Shown here: positions 12,134 to 25,569 of the stretch, piece after piece
How the letters are laid out: every line of letters begins with the position of its first letter
Numbering within the stretch: the first letter of the stretch is position 1
NCBI RefSeq assembly: GCF_030848805.1
Contig: NC_092369.1
Coordinates: forward strand, 9,771,199 to 9,835,198
Direction of reading: 5' to 3'
DNA: 64,000 bases
DNA from: Temnothorax longispinosus
Taxonomy: Eukaryota > Arthropoda > Insecta > Hymenoptera > Formicidae
Notes under the pieces: model-generated
Told to the model about the DNA's origin: nothing
Databases searched by the model: none
Seen by the model: the letters and a program-made list of their open reading frames with translations, nothing else
Program-made: the position numbers and the translations under genes

Positions 12134-13142
12134 TTAATGATGTCGTTGCGCGAGATAGAGTCTGCTCAGTCAGGACCGTCATGATTGTACATTATACCGA
12201 TGTTGTGGTAATTCCACTTTAGCACGCGCTTTTACGTTAGAGCCAGCTCAGTTGTTGAAACTCTAGCTTGGAGTAAACCGCATTAACACAGAACGAAAGA
12301 TCGCAGTTAGTATCAGTTATAGTTGAAAACAAAGTCCACTTTAATGGTTTCTGAAACATCCAAATAAGCTTCTATGACCCGCACTGACGATATTTTGAGT
12401 GATATTACAGCAAAAAACTGACAAATTTAATATTCAAGATTTTGTATAAAAATCATATTTTATGGGTATCTTATCGTTAGAACAGAAATTAAAGATTTTG
12501 AGTATATAACTTCTTTCGCTTCAATGGATATAATTCCAAGTGTGTTATTGAATATAATTAAAAAAGCATTTAAAAAAATATTCGTGAAACGATTTTATGA
12601 TTTATCAATATGAAAATGATATTCACGATATATCGACTCACTTTTGTACGGTTAATAGATGATATTTAGAAAGCCTTACTGATCCTTGAGATTAAATTTC
12701 GCGACAGTATATTCCGTAGTGAATAATTGAAGAGCTTTAAAGTTATTAGCTATAAAGGACTAACAGTGCACTCAGAAACCAATTCAAGAGAGCACAATGC
12801 TTTGAGAGCCTTCGCGAACATATTAATGAGAAATATAAACTTCTGTGTTTATTAACAACGCGCGTTGTAAGCACACCAATGTAATCTTGTTTAATTAAAT
12901 TGATTAGAACAAAATATCTTCTTTTGTTGACAGAATTATTATAAGTTACCGTAGACATAATAATATTAAACATTAACAACTAATATTAATAATTGTATAT
13001 AATATCGAATCATTAAATGAATAATAGTTAACTAGAAATAATACGTACTGATTATTAGTAATCAATATCAATTGTATTTATAATGATTGTAAAGAGCATT
13101 CTCTCTTTAAATACGTGTATTACTCGGTATATTGAAGCTTTA

Positions 13143-13177
13143 GTATATATCATGTATAATATTTAAATGATATATAC
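13143..13177. repeat. Perfect 11-bp AT hairpin
   Basis: GTATATATCAT at 13143-13153 pairs perfectly with ATGATATATAC at 13167-13177 across a 13-nt spacer. In AT-rich DNA an 11-bp perfect inverted repeat can arise by chance, so no function is assigned. Confidence 0.6.
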
Positions 13178-14330
13178 AGCAAAAGAACTATTTATAGATA
13201 TTTTATTTTAAATAATTTTTTTTAATTTAATATACAGCTGTCTAAAAACGTTCTTGCAATTTAAAATAATATCTTATGAAAACTTCCATTAAAAAATCGA
13301 ATTTAAAAAGAACTTTAATCTCATAATCGAATTCTGTACGCGAATTCGTTAGCTGTGGAATTATGTTTCAACGTGTAACTCTCTCTCTTTTATGTAACAA
13401 AATCAAGTTAACATTCGCGATAGATAAAAAAGTTCAATTTAACTTTCTCCCCTTCAGCGGTTCTATCAGAGATACGTCTTGCACATCCGCATGTTCGTGG
13501 AAAGCTTTCAAACATTAGGGGCGCGGCATTGATAGCCAACGGAGATATCCCTCGATAAGAATGCATTAAACTTGCCAGAAATCTCGCAATGCAGCCATAG
13601 TTGATTTCTCAGATTCTCTTATATAAAGGTATCTAAAGCGATGGTCGGATGGAACATTTAAGATTGGAGATTTAATTAAATGAACGTGAATACGTGCAAC
13701 TAGCTAACTACGGAGAAACGGTAGCTCAAAACACGAACTTCTTCAATGCATGCTATCAACAATTTTAATTTAGTAATTTAGTAAATCGAGTGCTCTCAGT
13801 TTAGACTTTTGAATAAAACAATCTTCACGTAGAGAGAATAAAATAAACAATTCTGATTAAAACAATTATGACACAAATTATAATGATGTTGAACTACGAA
13901 ATCTTCTTGTGTTCAATATGGATAATTCAATAGAAAGTAAAATGAAACCAGAACGCTATTAGCGCATGCAACTTCGTTCCAATAACAAGAACTTAATATG
14001 TTTCATTTTTCAGTCGCAATAACTAAAAAAAATAATTCTTTCTAATTGCAATTCTTTCGTATTAAAGCCACGACAATTGCTTTACAATAAACTGTATTAC
14101 TATAACAAAAATGAAATAGGCTGAAAAAATGGTTATTTCAGAAATGTATACATAGAAAATAAGATCACGTACAAAATAGTAATGGCTGAATGGAAAAGCG
14201 ATCGGTTTGTTGCGTTTAAAACACGCCTGATGCATTCAGAAATTGTTTGGCAGACAAAAAAGGGAAAAAATAAAAAGCCTCGATAGAAAAAGTAAATTGA
14301 AGGTTGCACAATGCAATTTTTGAAAGAATT

Positions 14331-14800
14331 TTAGCCGACACTGATTACCACCATAGCGCACGTGTTAATAACTGCTCGTGTGGCCGTTAGCGGAGATTGC
14401 CTGCATTGCGGAAAAATTGAAATGCGTTCGTTCGTATTATCTTACAGATTCATCGGGACGATTGAGCAAGCATATCTGGTCTGTGCGCAGGGAGCGAATT
14501 ATTTTCAAGCCATTTGTTAAACGGCTGTTTGACAAAAACGATATCAGGGCGATATATATACGGGAAGTGCCCGGATACACCGCTATGATACTGCCGTGTG
14601 TGCGCGCGGAGTGCAAAACGGAGAAAGAGGAAGAGAATTGTCGCAATGGTGAAAAGGGACTTCATAGCGCTATCATTGATATTTAACGATCTAAATTCAG
14701 GACCGGGTAAATGGCGAAGCTTTCGCGCGGTCAAACGAGCTTTCAATAACCTCTCACAGTACCATCAGCTTTTGCTTACACAAGCCGTCGTTTTATATTA
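14331..14800. other. GC-richer island with overlapping frames
   Basis: A moderately GC-richer block with overlapping plus- and minus-strand frames of about 67-102 codons. The 102-codon plus frame at 14378-14686 has no ATG start, and the products show no domain features I recognise. Multiple frames open on both strands is the pattern of stop-poor DNA and not of a gene. Confidence 0.45.
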
Positions 14801-15930
14801 ATTTTATTAAATGCAGTTTCTCTCTATATTAATGTCGCCCAAAAATTTGTTTGAAAATATATACATATAACACGTTAATTACATTGTTTTTGAATTAATT
14901 CATAGTAAGCACAATGAAATAAACAAATGTGATTTGAAGTTGTCGAGAAAACATGTTATTTTATACGCAAAAATATATATTGTAAAATAATAAAAATATA
15001 TTCATATATGATATAAATATATATTTCTATATATTTATAATAATAAGAATACATTTCTTATTTTCATTACGTAACGTAAGCGAGAAATCTTTTTGAGAAA
15101 AAAAAATAAAAGAAGATAAAAGAAGCTTCTTTAAACTTATTCTACAGCTTTTATAAAAATTAGATTATGGATAATCTTTATAATACTTTCACGTAAAACT
15201 TTCTCAAGTCTCTACCGTTATGTGATAATGATAAGACTGCTTTACAGAATTATATAACACAGGGAGTTTTAAACACCTATTTTAAAAAAGCACTAAAAAT
15301 GAATATTGCAGTTGTCACTTTTTCTCGTTTTTATAATCAAACTTTACAGCAAACGCGCCTCCAAGGAGATATCATTAAATATGCGACAACGAGATTCTGT
15401 ACGAAATAACTTGAGTAAATATACATATATATATACATATATATGAGTAAATATACATATGTATATACGTGTATAAGAGTGCAATGCGCAACAAGATTAA
15501 TATTCTCCTCAAAAATACATATCACAAAATACACGCACGATAAAAAATATTTCACGAAAAAAAAAAGTTTAATAGCTCGTACCGTAAGTTTCTTACAATT
15601 TTATCTCTTTATCTTTAGTAGTTATTTATGATAATTTGTATATATAATTAAATATATAATTTAAATAATAATAATTACAAATTTAAATTATAATATAATA
15701 TCATTACGCGATTATACGTGTTGATTTGTCAAATCTTATAAATTCTTTTCTTATCATGCTCCGATTTCCGCGTAAAATGACGAAGTAAACACATCAAATC
15801 AAAATCCACTATTAATAAATCCACAATTAAACTCACGTAGCATAGCATCACGCTGGTCAATTGAAATTTAAAAGTTTCTAGATGTAATATGGACCAGAGA
15901 AATATTTTATCCACACTCGGTTTATTCCCG
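14801..15930. other. Strongly AT-rich stretch
   Basis: Dense AT words and TATATA runs (about 14970-15050 and 15410-15480) and AATAAT words near 15640-15700. A direct repeat lies at 15413-15460 (separate entry). Frames here are AT-driven and carry no domain features. Nothing else is seen. Confidence 0.6.
15413..15460. repeat. Direct repeat, about 17 bp, period about 32
   Basis: The word TGAGTAAATATACATAT occurs twice (about 15412-15429 and 15444-15460) separated by TATATATA-type filler. It looks like a local duplication around a short TA microsatellite. Confidence 0.75.
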
Positions 15931-16054
15931 TTTAAATTTCGAGATATTTCATCGGTTCTCTCCGATTTCTTGACAGACGTCGTATGCCGGAAGTCATTAG
16001 AACAATGTTAATTAAGCGAAATTGAATCTTATGCTTGTGTAACCGAACTGTCAG

Positions 16055-16210
16055 AGGAGCTTGGACATCGGCACGGCACCGAACGTGCAGACGGTTCGCC
16101 GAGTACTGACTGTGCCGCGCTCCGCCGAGCTGTTCGGCTTCCCGCCAATCCCCTGCCACTCGATGCGACTTCGCCCACCGCGAATGCATCCCTATCTTAT
16201 GAGGAAAAAG
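16055..16210 (+). CDS. Possible internal coding exon, 52 codons
   Basis: A 156-bp segment sits between an acceptor-like CTGTCAG and a donor-like AAAAAG|GTAATT, and the frame is open and phase 0 at both ends. By my count 38 of 52 third-codon positions are G or C, high for this AT-rich window and coding-like, although the block is GC-rich overall. The product begins RSLDIGTAPN and ends MHPYLMRKK, with a proline/arginine-rich second half; I recognise no family. The polypyrimidine tract before the acceptor is weak. A competing reading exists on the minus strand (16051-16192): another high-GC3 frame that ends in TGA, preceded by a pyrimidine-rich stretch and ATAG. Both cannot be assumed real; the segment may also be a conserved noncoding island. 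Confidence 0.25.
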
Positions 16211-19200
16211 GTAATTCACTGCAAAACGAGACACCGCATTATCACACGGAATGGTACCTCGGCATCCAATGAAGAAGAACGGTCGCATAATTCCGTCGTA
16301 CATTCTGCTTTACGATGAATATAAAAATGTCACGTAGCATAAATGTGAATTCAAATTCATTGTCAATCTTTTCGATACTGTCGAAAGAAATATGACATTG
16401 ATTACGTTATAATAATTATTAAAAAAAAAATAAGATCGGATAATTATACACAGAAATTTAAATTTGAGTTATTTGAACTTAGTTTCTATCGTAATATGAA
16501 TTCTTTTCCTTACAATTAGCTTCGGAAATAAGTTTTGTAATATTGATAAGTATTAAAAACATTCAAAACTCTTGATTACTAAAATATTACAGCGAAATGA
16601 CATAAAGAAAATGTCGACGATTATAATATACAGGTATCACAGCAGGTATATATTATATATTATAACAATGTGTATTCTCTCTCTATTATTGCCAAATTAA
16701 ATATTGCATGCGCTTATCGTATAAACAGTGTAATAATCTTGAAATTTTTATAAAATATGTATATTGAGACAAATAATAGTCGCATAAAACGATTTTTACA
16801 GTTTTTACAAGCTACATTCAAGCCTTTATTGAGTTTTCACAAATAGGCAAATAGAAGCAGATATTTAATATGAGTTTGATATTAAAATAACATCGAGCAG
16901 TAATTCTCTGAATAAAAGATGTTCTATACAAACTTCTGACATAATTCCGATACAGTAAAAAGCACATTTTCCACAAAACGGTCTTCTACCTCCTTATATG
17001 AAGTAAAAGTCTTTAATGTCTAGGCTCTCGGGTAAGCTTTTATGCCGGCCGGTATTTTACCGTACTTAGCTGTGTCTCTCATCTTATACCAATTCTTTGC
17101 TCAAAATTGATTACTTTTATTCGATTACCTGCGCCTTGCATACCAGATGTCTTTGCGAGGCATTAAATTGCACAGCGTTAGTCGCCGCTTGTCGCATGCA
17201 TTTTAAATGCTGACACAAGACTCTTTTCGCAAAACTCAAGTGTCGGCGGCTTTCGAAACTTACGATGTGTGGCACGTTAAATGGCAGAACGAAGTAATGA
17301 ATCTTCTTAAGGCTTCTAAGTACATTAGAAGAAGAAAGGACGACATTCGGGAGCGATGGATGATGACATACGACAGAAAATTCTAAAGCGAGAAATTCGT
17401 TGAGAATCGGTTTTCCGAACAGGAAGCACGTATTATATCATTGCGTAAAACAAAACATCTAAATACGTATAAAATTTTAAAATTATGGATATATCTATAA
17501 TTACGATTTTAAAGCTGAATCGGTAATAAATATTGCTCAGAATCAATTCCTGATAGCAAGAGTAATTTTCCCACAAATATAGATCATCTGCGACTTTTCT
17601 AAAATATTTGCATCTGTCATATTTAAACTATATTCTAAGATGCTTGTAAATAATTAATCACCGTTAAATCGTCGCACATTAATTCCATCAAGATACAGTT
17701 GTACTAATTGAACGTCTTAGATGCGAAGTGTTGTATATTTACTTACGTAATCTAACATCGAATAAACTTTCCAAACGCATCCGATCGTGTATATCCAGAA
17801 TATATGGTATCTTGACTTCCATCAACGATTACGGTTGAGTTAATGCAGTACTAGTATACGTGGCATATACGAATTAGCTCAATCGGATGTTATAGATTTA
17901 ATTCCGGTTCAGGAAACATGTAACGAACTGTGCTAAAATAAATTTGATTACCGTTTTCCTTTTCCATTGCTATCGCTTTGTATCTATTTTTAATCAAAAT
18001 TCCAAACAAAAGTTGCATAAACCTTTACGTCTGTAATATTGATATAAAAATCTTTATATCTATCAATTCGTTTAAACTAAAAATTATATTAAACTATAAA
18101 CAAGAAAACTATTTTTTTATTATTTTAAATTGCGTTTCACAATTTTACTTCAGAAAAATATATGTTTATAATTGCGATGTTTATCCATGATGAAAATTTT
18201 TAATAAACGAAATATGAACATAAACGTTATGACTTAAGATTGTAATTTAATTGTAATATATAAGTGAGCGGCAAAAGAGTGTAATTATTATTCCATCTAA
18301 AAATTATTATAAAATAATTAAAAAAATAGAGCTGCATAAATATGTGAACAGTTGTTCATTACTGTTTATTAAATAGTCTTATATCTGCAATTTGCGCAGC
18401 TTCTTTTAATTAATATTTTTTATAATAATATCACCAAAAATATTTTTAATTTTATGTAATTACTGTCTTTATTATAAACAATGTCATTTGTGTGTTTATG
18501 CATCTTCTTTAATTACTATTTTCGTAATTAATTTCTTATAGACTACGGTTCCATATAATACCCGGTAATCTAAAAAGAGTGATTAAACATGGCGCGCATA
18601 CCGGATTTATTAAAAATTTAATATACACCGCAACCCCTAGACGCGCTTACAGCTTTTTAACAGTCATGTAATTAAGGGACGAGTAACGAATTTCCATCGA
18701 CTTGACGAAGCACTTTCGCTCGATACTTCATTTCTGCCTCGCTTTGCATTATAAGATTGCTCTTTAACCCGTGCACAAGCGTACGTTTCGTGCTGCAATT
18801 AAGATGAGTTTCAGAAGGTGGGTAAGCGATATTCCTTCGGGCGATACTTGTAACCGGAGAGTTTCCGGCCCTTAGAGATTGACTGTTCTATCTTCGAACT
18901 TCGAACTTCCATACGTCAAGCGTAGGTAGATACCTATTTGCGAAATTAGTCAAAAGGAAATTCTATGTATGGCAATTCATAAACATCATGAAATACGCGA
19001 AAATAATTGTGTATTAATATTTGCATTTAGCATATCCAAAATATTAAAGCAAAGAGGCCATGTATAAATTTAAATAACGAAAAAAATTATATAAAATTAT
19101 ATTATAAATAAACAATTTTAGAATTCAGATTGTATATATTATAATTAAATAATAAAGCTAACTGACATTTTGATATTTTGTTCATTAAGAATTATTTTAT

Positions 19201-19440
19201 AATTCAGGTAAATACTTTACTACAAAATATAAAGTAACACACATCTTAATTTCTTACGTTAATTCCTTATTCACCTATTGAATCGTCTTATCCTGTATCT
19301 TGAAAGTCCCACAAGTTTCTACTAAAAAAAACAGGGAGTTGTTATTTCAATCGCGATTTTAAAGTACGACGAACTGCGCAATATGTAACTGCAATTTTCC
19401 AAGTTTTATACATATGGTAAATTAAACGTTCCACAATTAA
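16211..19440. other. AT-rich noncoding stretch
   Basis: A long stretch without a credible frame. Mild GC increases occur at about 17030-17400 (including GCCGGCCGG near 17043-17053) and 18580-18920, where words such as CTTCGAACTTCGAACTT form a short tandem near 18893-18908. The 70-codon frame at 17978-18190 is AT-rich and featureless. Confidence 0.55.
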
Positions 19441-20110
19441 TTAGATTCCTTGCGTAACCGCATATAATGTATGATATGGTATGCTGCGTGCTGCTTCGCG
19501 TTGTTGTTACAAGCCATAGCGGCAAGATTTTCGAGTAACAGCTTCAGTCAAGAGTTTCGCGCGATCCCCGGGGCATGAATCTGTTACGTGAGGCACCGAT
19601 TGCTTCAAGGAATTTATAACAAGGATAAACACTCTTCGCTGTTTCTTCGGGACACGTGCATGTTATTCAAAAATCGCGATACGCGAAATATTCAGGGGTC
19701 ATGAGTCAAGCAGCAATTCGCCATCGACGAAACGATTTGCGGCGCGACTTGTGGTGCACTTTGTTTTCCGCATTGACAATCGTATCTTCCGTGTGCATGC
19801 ACACAACGACTTTCTTTGTGACCGCGTGTACAAGCAGTCGGTCGGTAGGTCATCGCATGGAAACGCGACCATCGCGAATTTCGTGTTTCGCAGAAACCGC
19901 GCAGAGTGGGCGCGGATTTGTTACTCCAACAGCAACCTCAATAGCACGCGGAACACACATATCCTGCATCACACGTAAACATCCCGCATTGTCGCCGCGT
20001 GACATCCGATGTGTACACGCCCGCCTGCGTTCCGCTCTTGTTCGAAAAAGGTTATTCACGATATGAGTGGCCGAGATGAAATATTTCGACAGAGACGCAC
20101 GTATATATTT
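19441..20110. other. GC-richer island with a 136-codon frame
   Basis: A GC-richer block with a 136-codon plus frame (19656-20066, GTG start only) and overlapping frames of 69-75 codons on both strands. The 136-codon product is rich in Arg, Thr and Cys, has no clear domain, and overlaps other open frames, so it is most simply a by-product of composition. No splice signals of note bracket it. Confidence 0.4.
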
Positions 20111-23000
20111 GATTACTGCCAGATCGCCCTCACTACGCTTCGTTTAACTCCGTTATAGTATCCCCAAGTTAATTGAACACATTACTTGAGAACGTATCCA
20201 GACGCAGCACTTTCCAATATCAGAGCGCAATTTTCTCTCACCTTATTAACTGGTGAACTTAAATTTCTAATTATCTTTATTTCCCTCTCACGATTTTATT
20301 CTTTTGGAAAAAGAAGCTGGCGATTTTAAGTTATTGCAATCTCAAGGATGTCTCGGACAGAAAAACACAAGTTAAACAAAAAGAAATTTTCATTGCAAAG
20401 AAAGCATGATATCCCGCGACCATTTTAGTCAAATGAGAAAACACTAAAGTCCATTGCAATATTTCCATAGTTGAATGTTTTATATTTTCCAAGATAAATT
20501 TTAAAAAATAATAAAACAGCATACCGATATAAAATGCGCTAATCTATTTTCACGCGGAGAAAATGATGCATGATTCAATTTATCGCGTGCTAAACGTATG
20601 CTAATAGTATCTATATCCGATAGCGACAGCAACAGATGTGTGACATGGATTTTCGGATAAAGTTTCGCAAGAAGTAGAAGTAAAATTTTTAATCGTAGGA
20701 AAACATCGCATCGTAATATTTTTGCTGCAATAGTGCGGTATCGAGTTACATTTAAGTTGAGTCGATTGTATCGATTCTCCTCGCACATAAATGCAAAGCC
20801 CACAAGCTTTCGTGGACCTTTGCGCGTATAATGGTGCTTTAAAGGCAGGCGTTACCATCACTTGCGTCTGATAAAAGACGCTTATTATTACTTGCGGCTT
20901 CCATAATTCTGCTGTCAACTCTGCATAGAACTGTGCACATTAACCTATCGACCTCGAAACTTTTTTAACAATTTACCATTTAATAGAACAATACAAAAAT
21001 TATATTAAATAATATATTAAATTAAATAACTATATATGTTTAACGTATGTATGAAATAATAGATATATATAGATATTTCAGAAAGATATTGGTTATACTA
21101 TTTTAAATCGCTTAGAGAATGGCGATAAATGGTTACAGTCGCTACAAACTTTGCAAGACACGAGTGTAATAAGAAGGTGGATAAGTTTACAACACTTTTC
21201 TTTTATATCAGTAATGGTGCTGTGCACACCTGTGCCGCATGCTGTTCGACGCAAGAATGCGACCGTTAAACGCGATGTCTCTTTTCTATTATGAACATAT
21301 TATACCACATATTGAGATTTTAACTTACATTAAGGAAACGATCTAAACAGAAGCTCGAAGTACTGCTTAATATTCTACTTGTATTCAAGCAACATGCATA
21401 TTACATGATAACCTGATGACGGCAGTAATAACAATAATTTGATAGTAATTTGTCAGCGATTTACATAATTGGCCAAATAGGAAGATGGAAATTAGTTCAT
21501 TATAACTCACTGTGTACGTACGAAATTTTGTAATTGTTTCAAAAGAGAATTACTTTATATTGCATTTAATATCAAATTCTTTTGTTGTTATACTTAGTTT
21601 TTCGCAATATTTATTTTTAATCGGAAATTATACACAAAATGTGTATCAATTATTATTTGATTTTTTAATTACTTTAATTATTTAATTCTGAACAAGAATG
21701 ATTGTTACTAATAAAACAATACGCGATATATGATAATCAACTATATATCAAATTAAATTCCTGCGAAAATCTGTTTGAAATTAATTAAAGAATAAAATTT
21801 CTCCGTTCTTGGACAATTCGTCAAAAGCTTTAAATTTCCAATCTCAAATAACTTCATAATTAAATTGTCGTTAACTCAGCGTTATTAGTCGGGATGAAAA
21901 ATCATCTCGTGAATAATTCAAACTTCTTGCCACCGGATCTGCTTTAGTGCGTCCAACCTTTGTGTGTTCCCTATTATAGTTATTCTGTGCCCGTAGCTAT
22001 GGTCGCTTTGTTTTTGAATTCTCTTTCTTTGTATACTATCTTGCGTGACATAATAATATTATTTCGACACAAAAGTCGCAATATTCTAAAGTTACGAAAG
22101 GCACTAAAGATGAAAAAACAATAAGTTAAATGTAATTTAATAATAATTAGAAACACATCTATATTTCATCATCTATCAATATTTTTAATCTTTTTTGACA
22201 AACGGTATATGGTTCCTATTTATTATAATTGTTCATATTTGTTATTAATTAAACAATTTTACGCAATTATTATCCAGCGATTTATACAGGCGATCTGACC
22301 TATTTCAAAATCGAGGTTACGAGTTTTTATGCCATCTTTTACGTGACATTGTAATTACGACGGTGGCACTGATTAAGCACTTTATCTATATCGCCAACGA
22401 CAAATATTCGGGATTGCGATTGCATGGACGATATTCAGACCGCGGGTGGTCGAGGAAGAAATAAAATTCATTCGTCGCTCCAGTTGCAGTCTGAAATTGC
22501 TTGACCTAAGGAAGTATCGTTTGTGTGTATGCAGATAAAAGTATTATCAAATGTACGAGAATATAGTATAGCAGACCAAATTGAAATCGTAGTCTTTAAA
22601 TGACATGGTTGAGAGATTATAAATGTTCTGCAGTTATCTGATATATCAGAAAATGTATATAAATATTGCATTTACAATAATTTAAGATCAAGCGTACGTT
22701 TAATAGAATTGGCAGCGTCGACGTCTTTCTGAGAAGAATCTTTTCTTTAACCACATTTTTAAATGCAGCCAAAATACAACTATGACAAAGCTAAGTTAAA
22801 TTGCTAGATCTGTTTGTTCTCGTCTTCAATTAAAATTGTATATATCGAATTTATTTGTGTGTTCTTAAAATTTGCATATAAATGTAAAAATCAATAAAGT
22901 TCAGAGAATAATTGTAGATTTTCTTCTCAGAAAAAGAGGCAAAGCAATTGTCTAACAAGACAATTAAAATGACATGATTCTCGTTAAATGATATTCGATA
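20111..23000. other. AT-rich noncoding stretch
   Basis: Frames of 63-105 codons at 20331-20918 on the minus strand overlap in different frames and show no domain. The rest (21000-23000) is AT-rich with only short frames. No repeats longer than simple A/T words were noticed. Confidence 0.5.
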
Positions 23001-23430
23001 TTCCTCTCTGCTTATCAGAATTAAATATTTTTATCTTAAATATTGTTCGTCGGGTAAGAAACGATCGCTAGTGCCGATAAATCTAAGCTGACGGAGACGT
23101 GCATCCACGAACGGTTGGGTCGGTAAATGCAAACCGACGTCGCTGAATCGTAGTCGCGAGCTGGAGGCAAGTTTTCCCGAGGGCATTGATTGTTCCCTTG
23201 CATGGTAGCTTACAAGCTTCCATCGCCCGCCGTCTGATGGCGCACTGACGTAGCATATTTTTAATGGCGCGACTGTCGGGGATTCCCCCGGGATAAAATT
23301 ATATATTCGTCAAGGACACCGATCCTCCATCGATTCGTAACTTTCTCCCTTTCTGGGTTATCCGCGGGAGAGTTGTGTTTCGTATTTTCCCGGTTCTTAG
23401 GTAAACGTTAACCCGAGAAAGCCTTTAAAT
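23001..23430. other. GC-richer island, candidate regulatory element
   Basis: A GC-richer block rich in CGACG, CGCGAG and CCCGCC words with no open frame of note, which makes a regulatory or conserved noncoding role more natural than coding. It holds the palindromic kappa-B type site at 23278-23288 and a CCCGGG at about 23287-23292. Confidence 0.45.
23278..23288. promoter_or_regulatory. Perfect palindromic Rel/kappa-B type site
   Basis: GGGGATTCCCC fits the kappa-B consensus GGGRNWYYCC exactly and is a full 11-bp palindrome. In insects such sites are bound by Rel proteins (Dorsal, Dif, Relish) in dorsoventral patterning and immunity. It lies in a GC-richer island without coding. A single site is not proof of function, and I did not notice a second copy close by. 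Confidence 0.3.
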
Positions 23431-25236
23431 TATTCATTTCGTCCACAAGATTGTTAGGATTTGCGTAATTGACAGTTAGAATTGCAACATAGCTTATTTA
23501 CAACTGTATCTCTAACAGGAATGCCAATTCTTCAGAAATAGTTTATATATAGCGGATAAAAAATAATATAGATGCCAAAAAAATGCCTGCGATAGTCTCT
23601 TTTTTTTTTTAGAGAAACTAATTGACACAAGTAGCAATTTGTGAGATATAAAAAACTTATCACTCACATGTACACCTAATTAAAGTTTTTATATTATGAT
23701 AATATTTAATGCGCCATAAAAAAACTTTTTTGCAAGAAGTAGGTACAAAATATCTATAGAATTATTAATGTATTTCATAATTCGTTAACTATCATAAATT
23801 ATTGCAATTATATGTGTGAGTTTAATAGTTTGCAAATATTATTTGCAAAAAAATAAAATATGTCAGTGTACGATAAAAGAAATAAAATTATATTAGATAA
23901 GAAACAGATGCGTCCAAAGTGCCGTAAAAATTTGCGCAGCGTAAAAAATTATAATAAAATTCCTTCTGATTAAAATATGTGAGAGTTATGCATCTTTAAT
24001 CCTATTTTGTGAGATACACGTTTGCAACTGATACGCTTGACATCGATCCAGAATGCAGCATTTAATGCGGAAGTCTCTCTCCGCAAACTCAGCTGCCTAG
24101 GTGATATTCGTTATAATTGAGCTGCGTCAAAATGCAATTTACATATTCCGCTGATTACCTAAGGGACAGAATAAAGTTTTTAGCAGATAATTCCAACGGG
24201 AGCAGCTATCCATCCACTAGGAAGGGAATCGCTGCAGCCTTGGCCGCGCACAGACTAATTAAATTAACCTTTCGAGGTGCATGCGCGCGTTATTCTGATA
24301 TGCAATCTACAGAGGCCATGTTACCGTCGCATTGACTTCGAGTTTTCGCAGAACGTATATGGACTTGATAGATGGGCTACATCCGCGACAGTAATTGCTT
24401 GTAGCAAAACGCGTATGGCGATACGGGACGAACTGTTAAACGCGTCGCAATAACTAGAATACTTTTAACCGTGATTGACGATTATACAAAGCGCACACAT
24501 ATTTACTAAATGTAGCCCACTTTTTTCATTATTGTGATAACACTGTACAATCTAAAAATTAATGTTTCGAAAAAATGAGCAAGCATGATTTTTGCGTACG
24601 TCTTCTCATTGTTCTATAAATACAGCAAATTTTTCAAACATATAAACTTAAGCATTAAGTAGCATTAAGCCGATATATTTTATAAATCTTCTATAAATAA
24701 TTATATATATTGCAAGATGAATATTATGAAAATTCGGATATCTGATGTTATTATGTCGATGCAATTAGCGAGTTCTCATTATCGATTTTCAACTCCATAC
24801 AGAATAAAGATTTGGGTCGACCAGATCAAATTGCAAGAGATTGGCACGTAGACATGGGAAAATATCGTTTCATTTCCAGTTCACGATTGTTTCACGAGCG
24901 AATGTGAAACAGATCGCTATTATCTTTCTGTCCACATTTGCTGCTGCTGCTCGTACACAGGTCGTTTTGATAGAAATGCGCGACCACAGTTATATAGCTA
25001 AGTTTCCCGTCGGTGCAATTCGTTACCTCCTATGTCAACGAACCACGTTTCTCTAATATGAGTCAATTATTTTTGTATAAAGCATTTCGTACAAACGTTC
25101 GGAACACATGGAGTTGATATGACAGATGTAAATGCATCAACATTCTATGCTGTAAGATTCTTTATGCCGTCACTTTTTTTGCAAATGTAATCGCATGCCG
25201 GTTAAATTTTGTGTAACAAAAATCTATATAAAACAG
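23431..25236. other. AT-rich noncoding stretch
   Basis: AT-rich with a minor GC increase at about 24040-24450, where a 72-codon plus frame (24117-24335, no ATG start) shows no domain. A 12-bp poly-T run at about 23599-23610 is flanked by AGTCTC and AGAGAAACT. Nothing else is seen before the element at 25239. Confidence 0.55.
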
Positions 25237-25238
25237 TA

Positions 25239-25567
25239 CACGGAGAGAATTTTCTCTTAAAATTTACCCTGAAATCATGGTAGTTGTGGGACAACATGTA
25301 CCACCAAGAATTTTATGCGAGCTATTCTGATTAATATCTACCATAATAAAAAATATTAATATCTATTACATCAAAATATAAAATATGTTTGATTAATTTT
25401 ACTAAAACATATCTAGGAAATTTCAAAAATTTACCAATCCGCTTGGTAATTTTTATCACGTTGTTTGTAAAATGTCTTTTGTATATTTTAAAAATTCCTT
25501 GGTTGCCAAGTTGTCCCAAGTTTGTAATGAATTTAAGGGTAAAGTATAACAAAAAATTCTCTCCGTG
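25239..25567. mobile_element. TA-flanked palindromic MITE (329 bp)
   Basis: A non-autonomous inverted-repeat element. The two ends carry a perfect 15-bp terminal inverted repeat (CACGGAGAGAATTTT). The similarity continues inward for about 75 bp, with shared blocks TTTACCCT (25263-25270 against the complement of 25536-25543) and GGGACAAC (25288-25295 against the complement of 25510-25517). A TA dinucleotide flanks each end (25237-25238 and 25568-25569), as expected for Tc1/mariner-type insertion. No transposase is encoded; the two frames of 66-82 codons inside are a consequence of the palindrome. An internal hairpin TTACCAA/TTGGTAA sits at about 25432-25449. Arm divergence suggests an old insertion. 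Confidence 0.85.
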
Positions 25568-25569
25568 TA

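Larger units (their letters stand above)
11566..14330. other. AT-rich noncoding stretch with hairpins
   Basis: No credible gene. It contains the near-perfect hairpin at 12087-12133 and the AT hairpin at 13143-13177 (separate entries). A mild GC increase at about 13440-13620 has no open frame of note. Several TAAT/ATTA words occur throughout. Confidence 0.55.

Noticed and set aside
19656..20066. 136-codon frame as a gene
   Set aside because: Non-ATG start, overlaps other open frames on both strands in a stop-poor GC-richer island, no recognisable domain.
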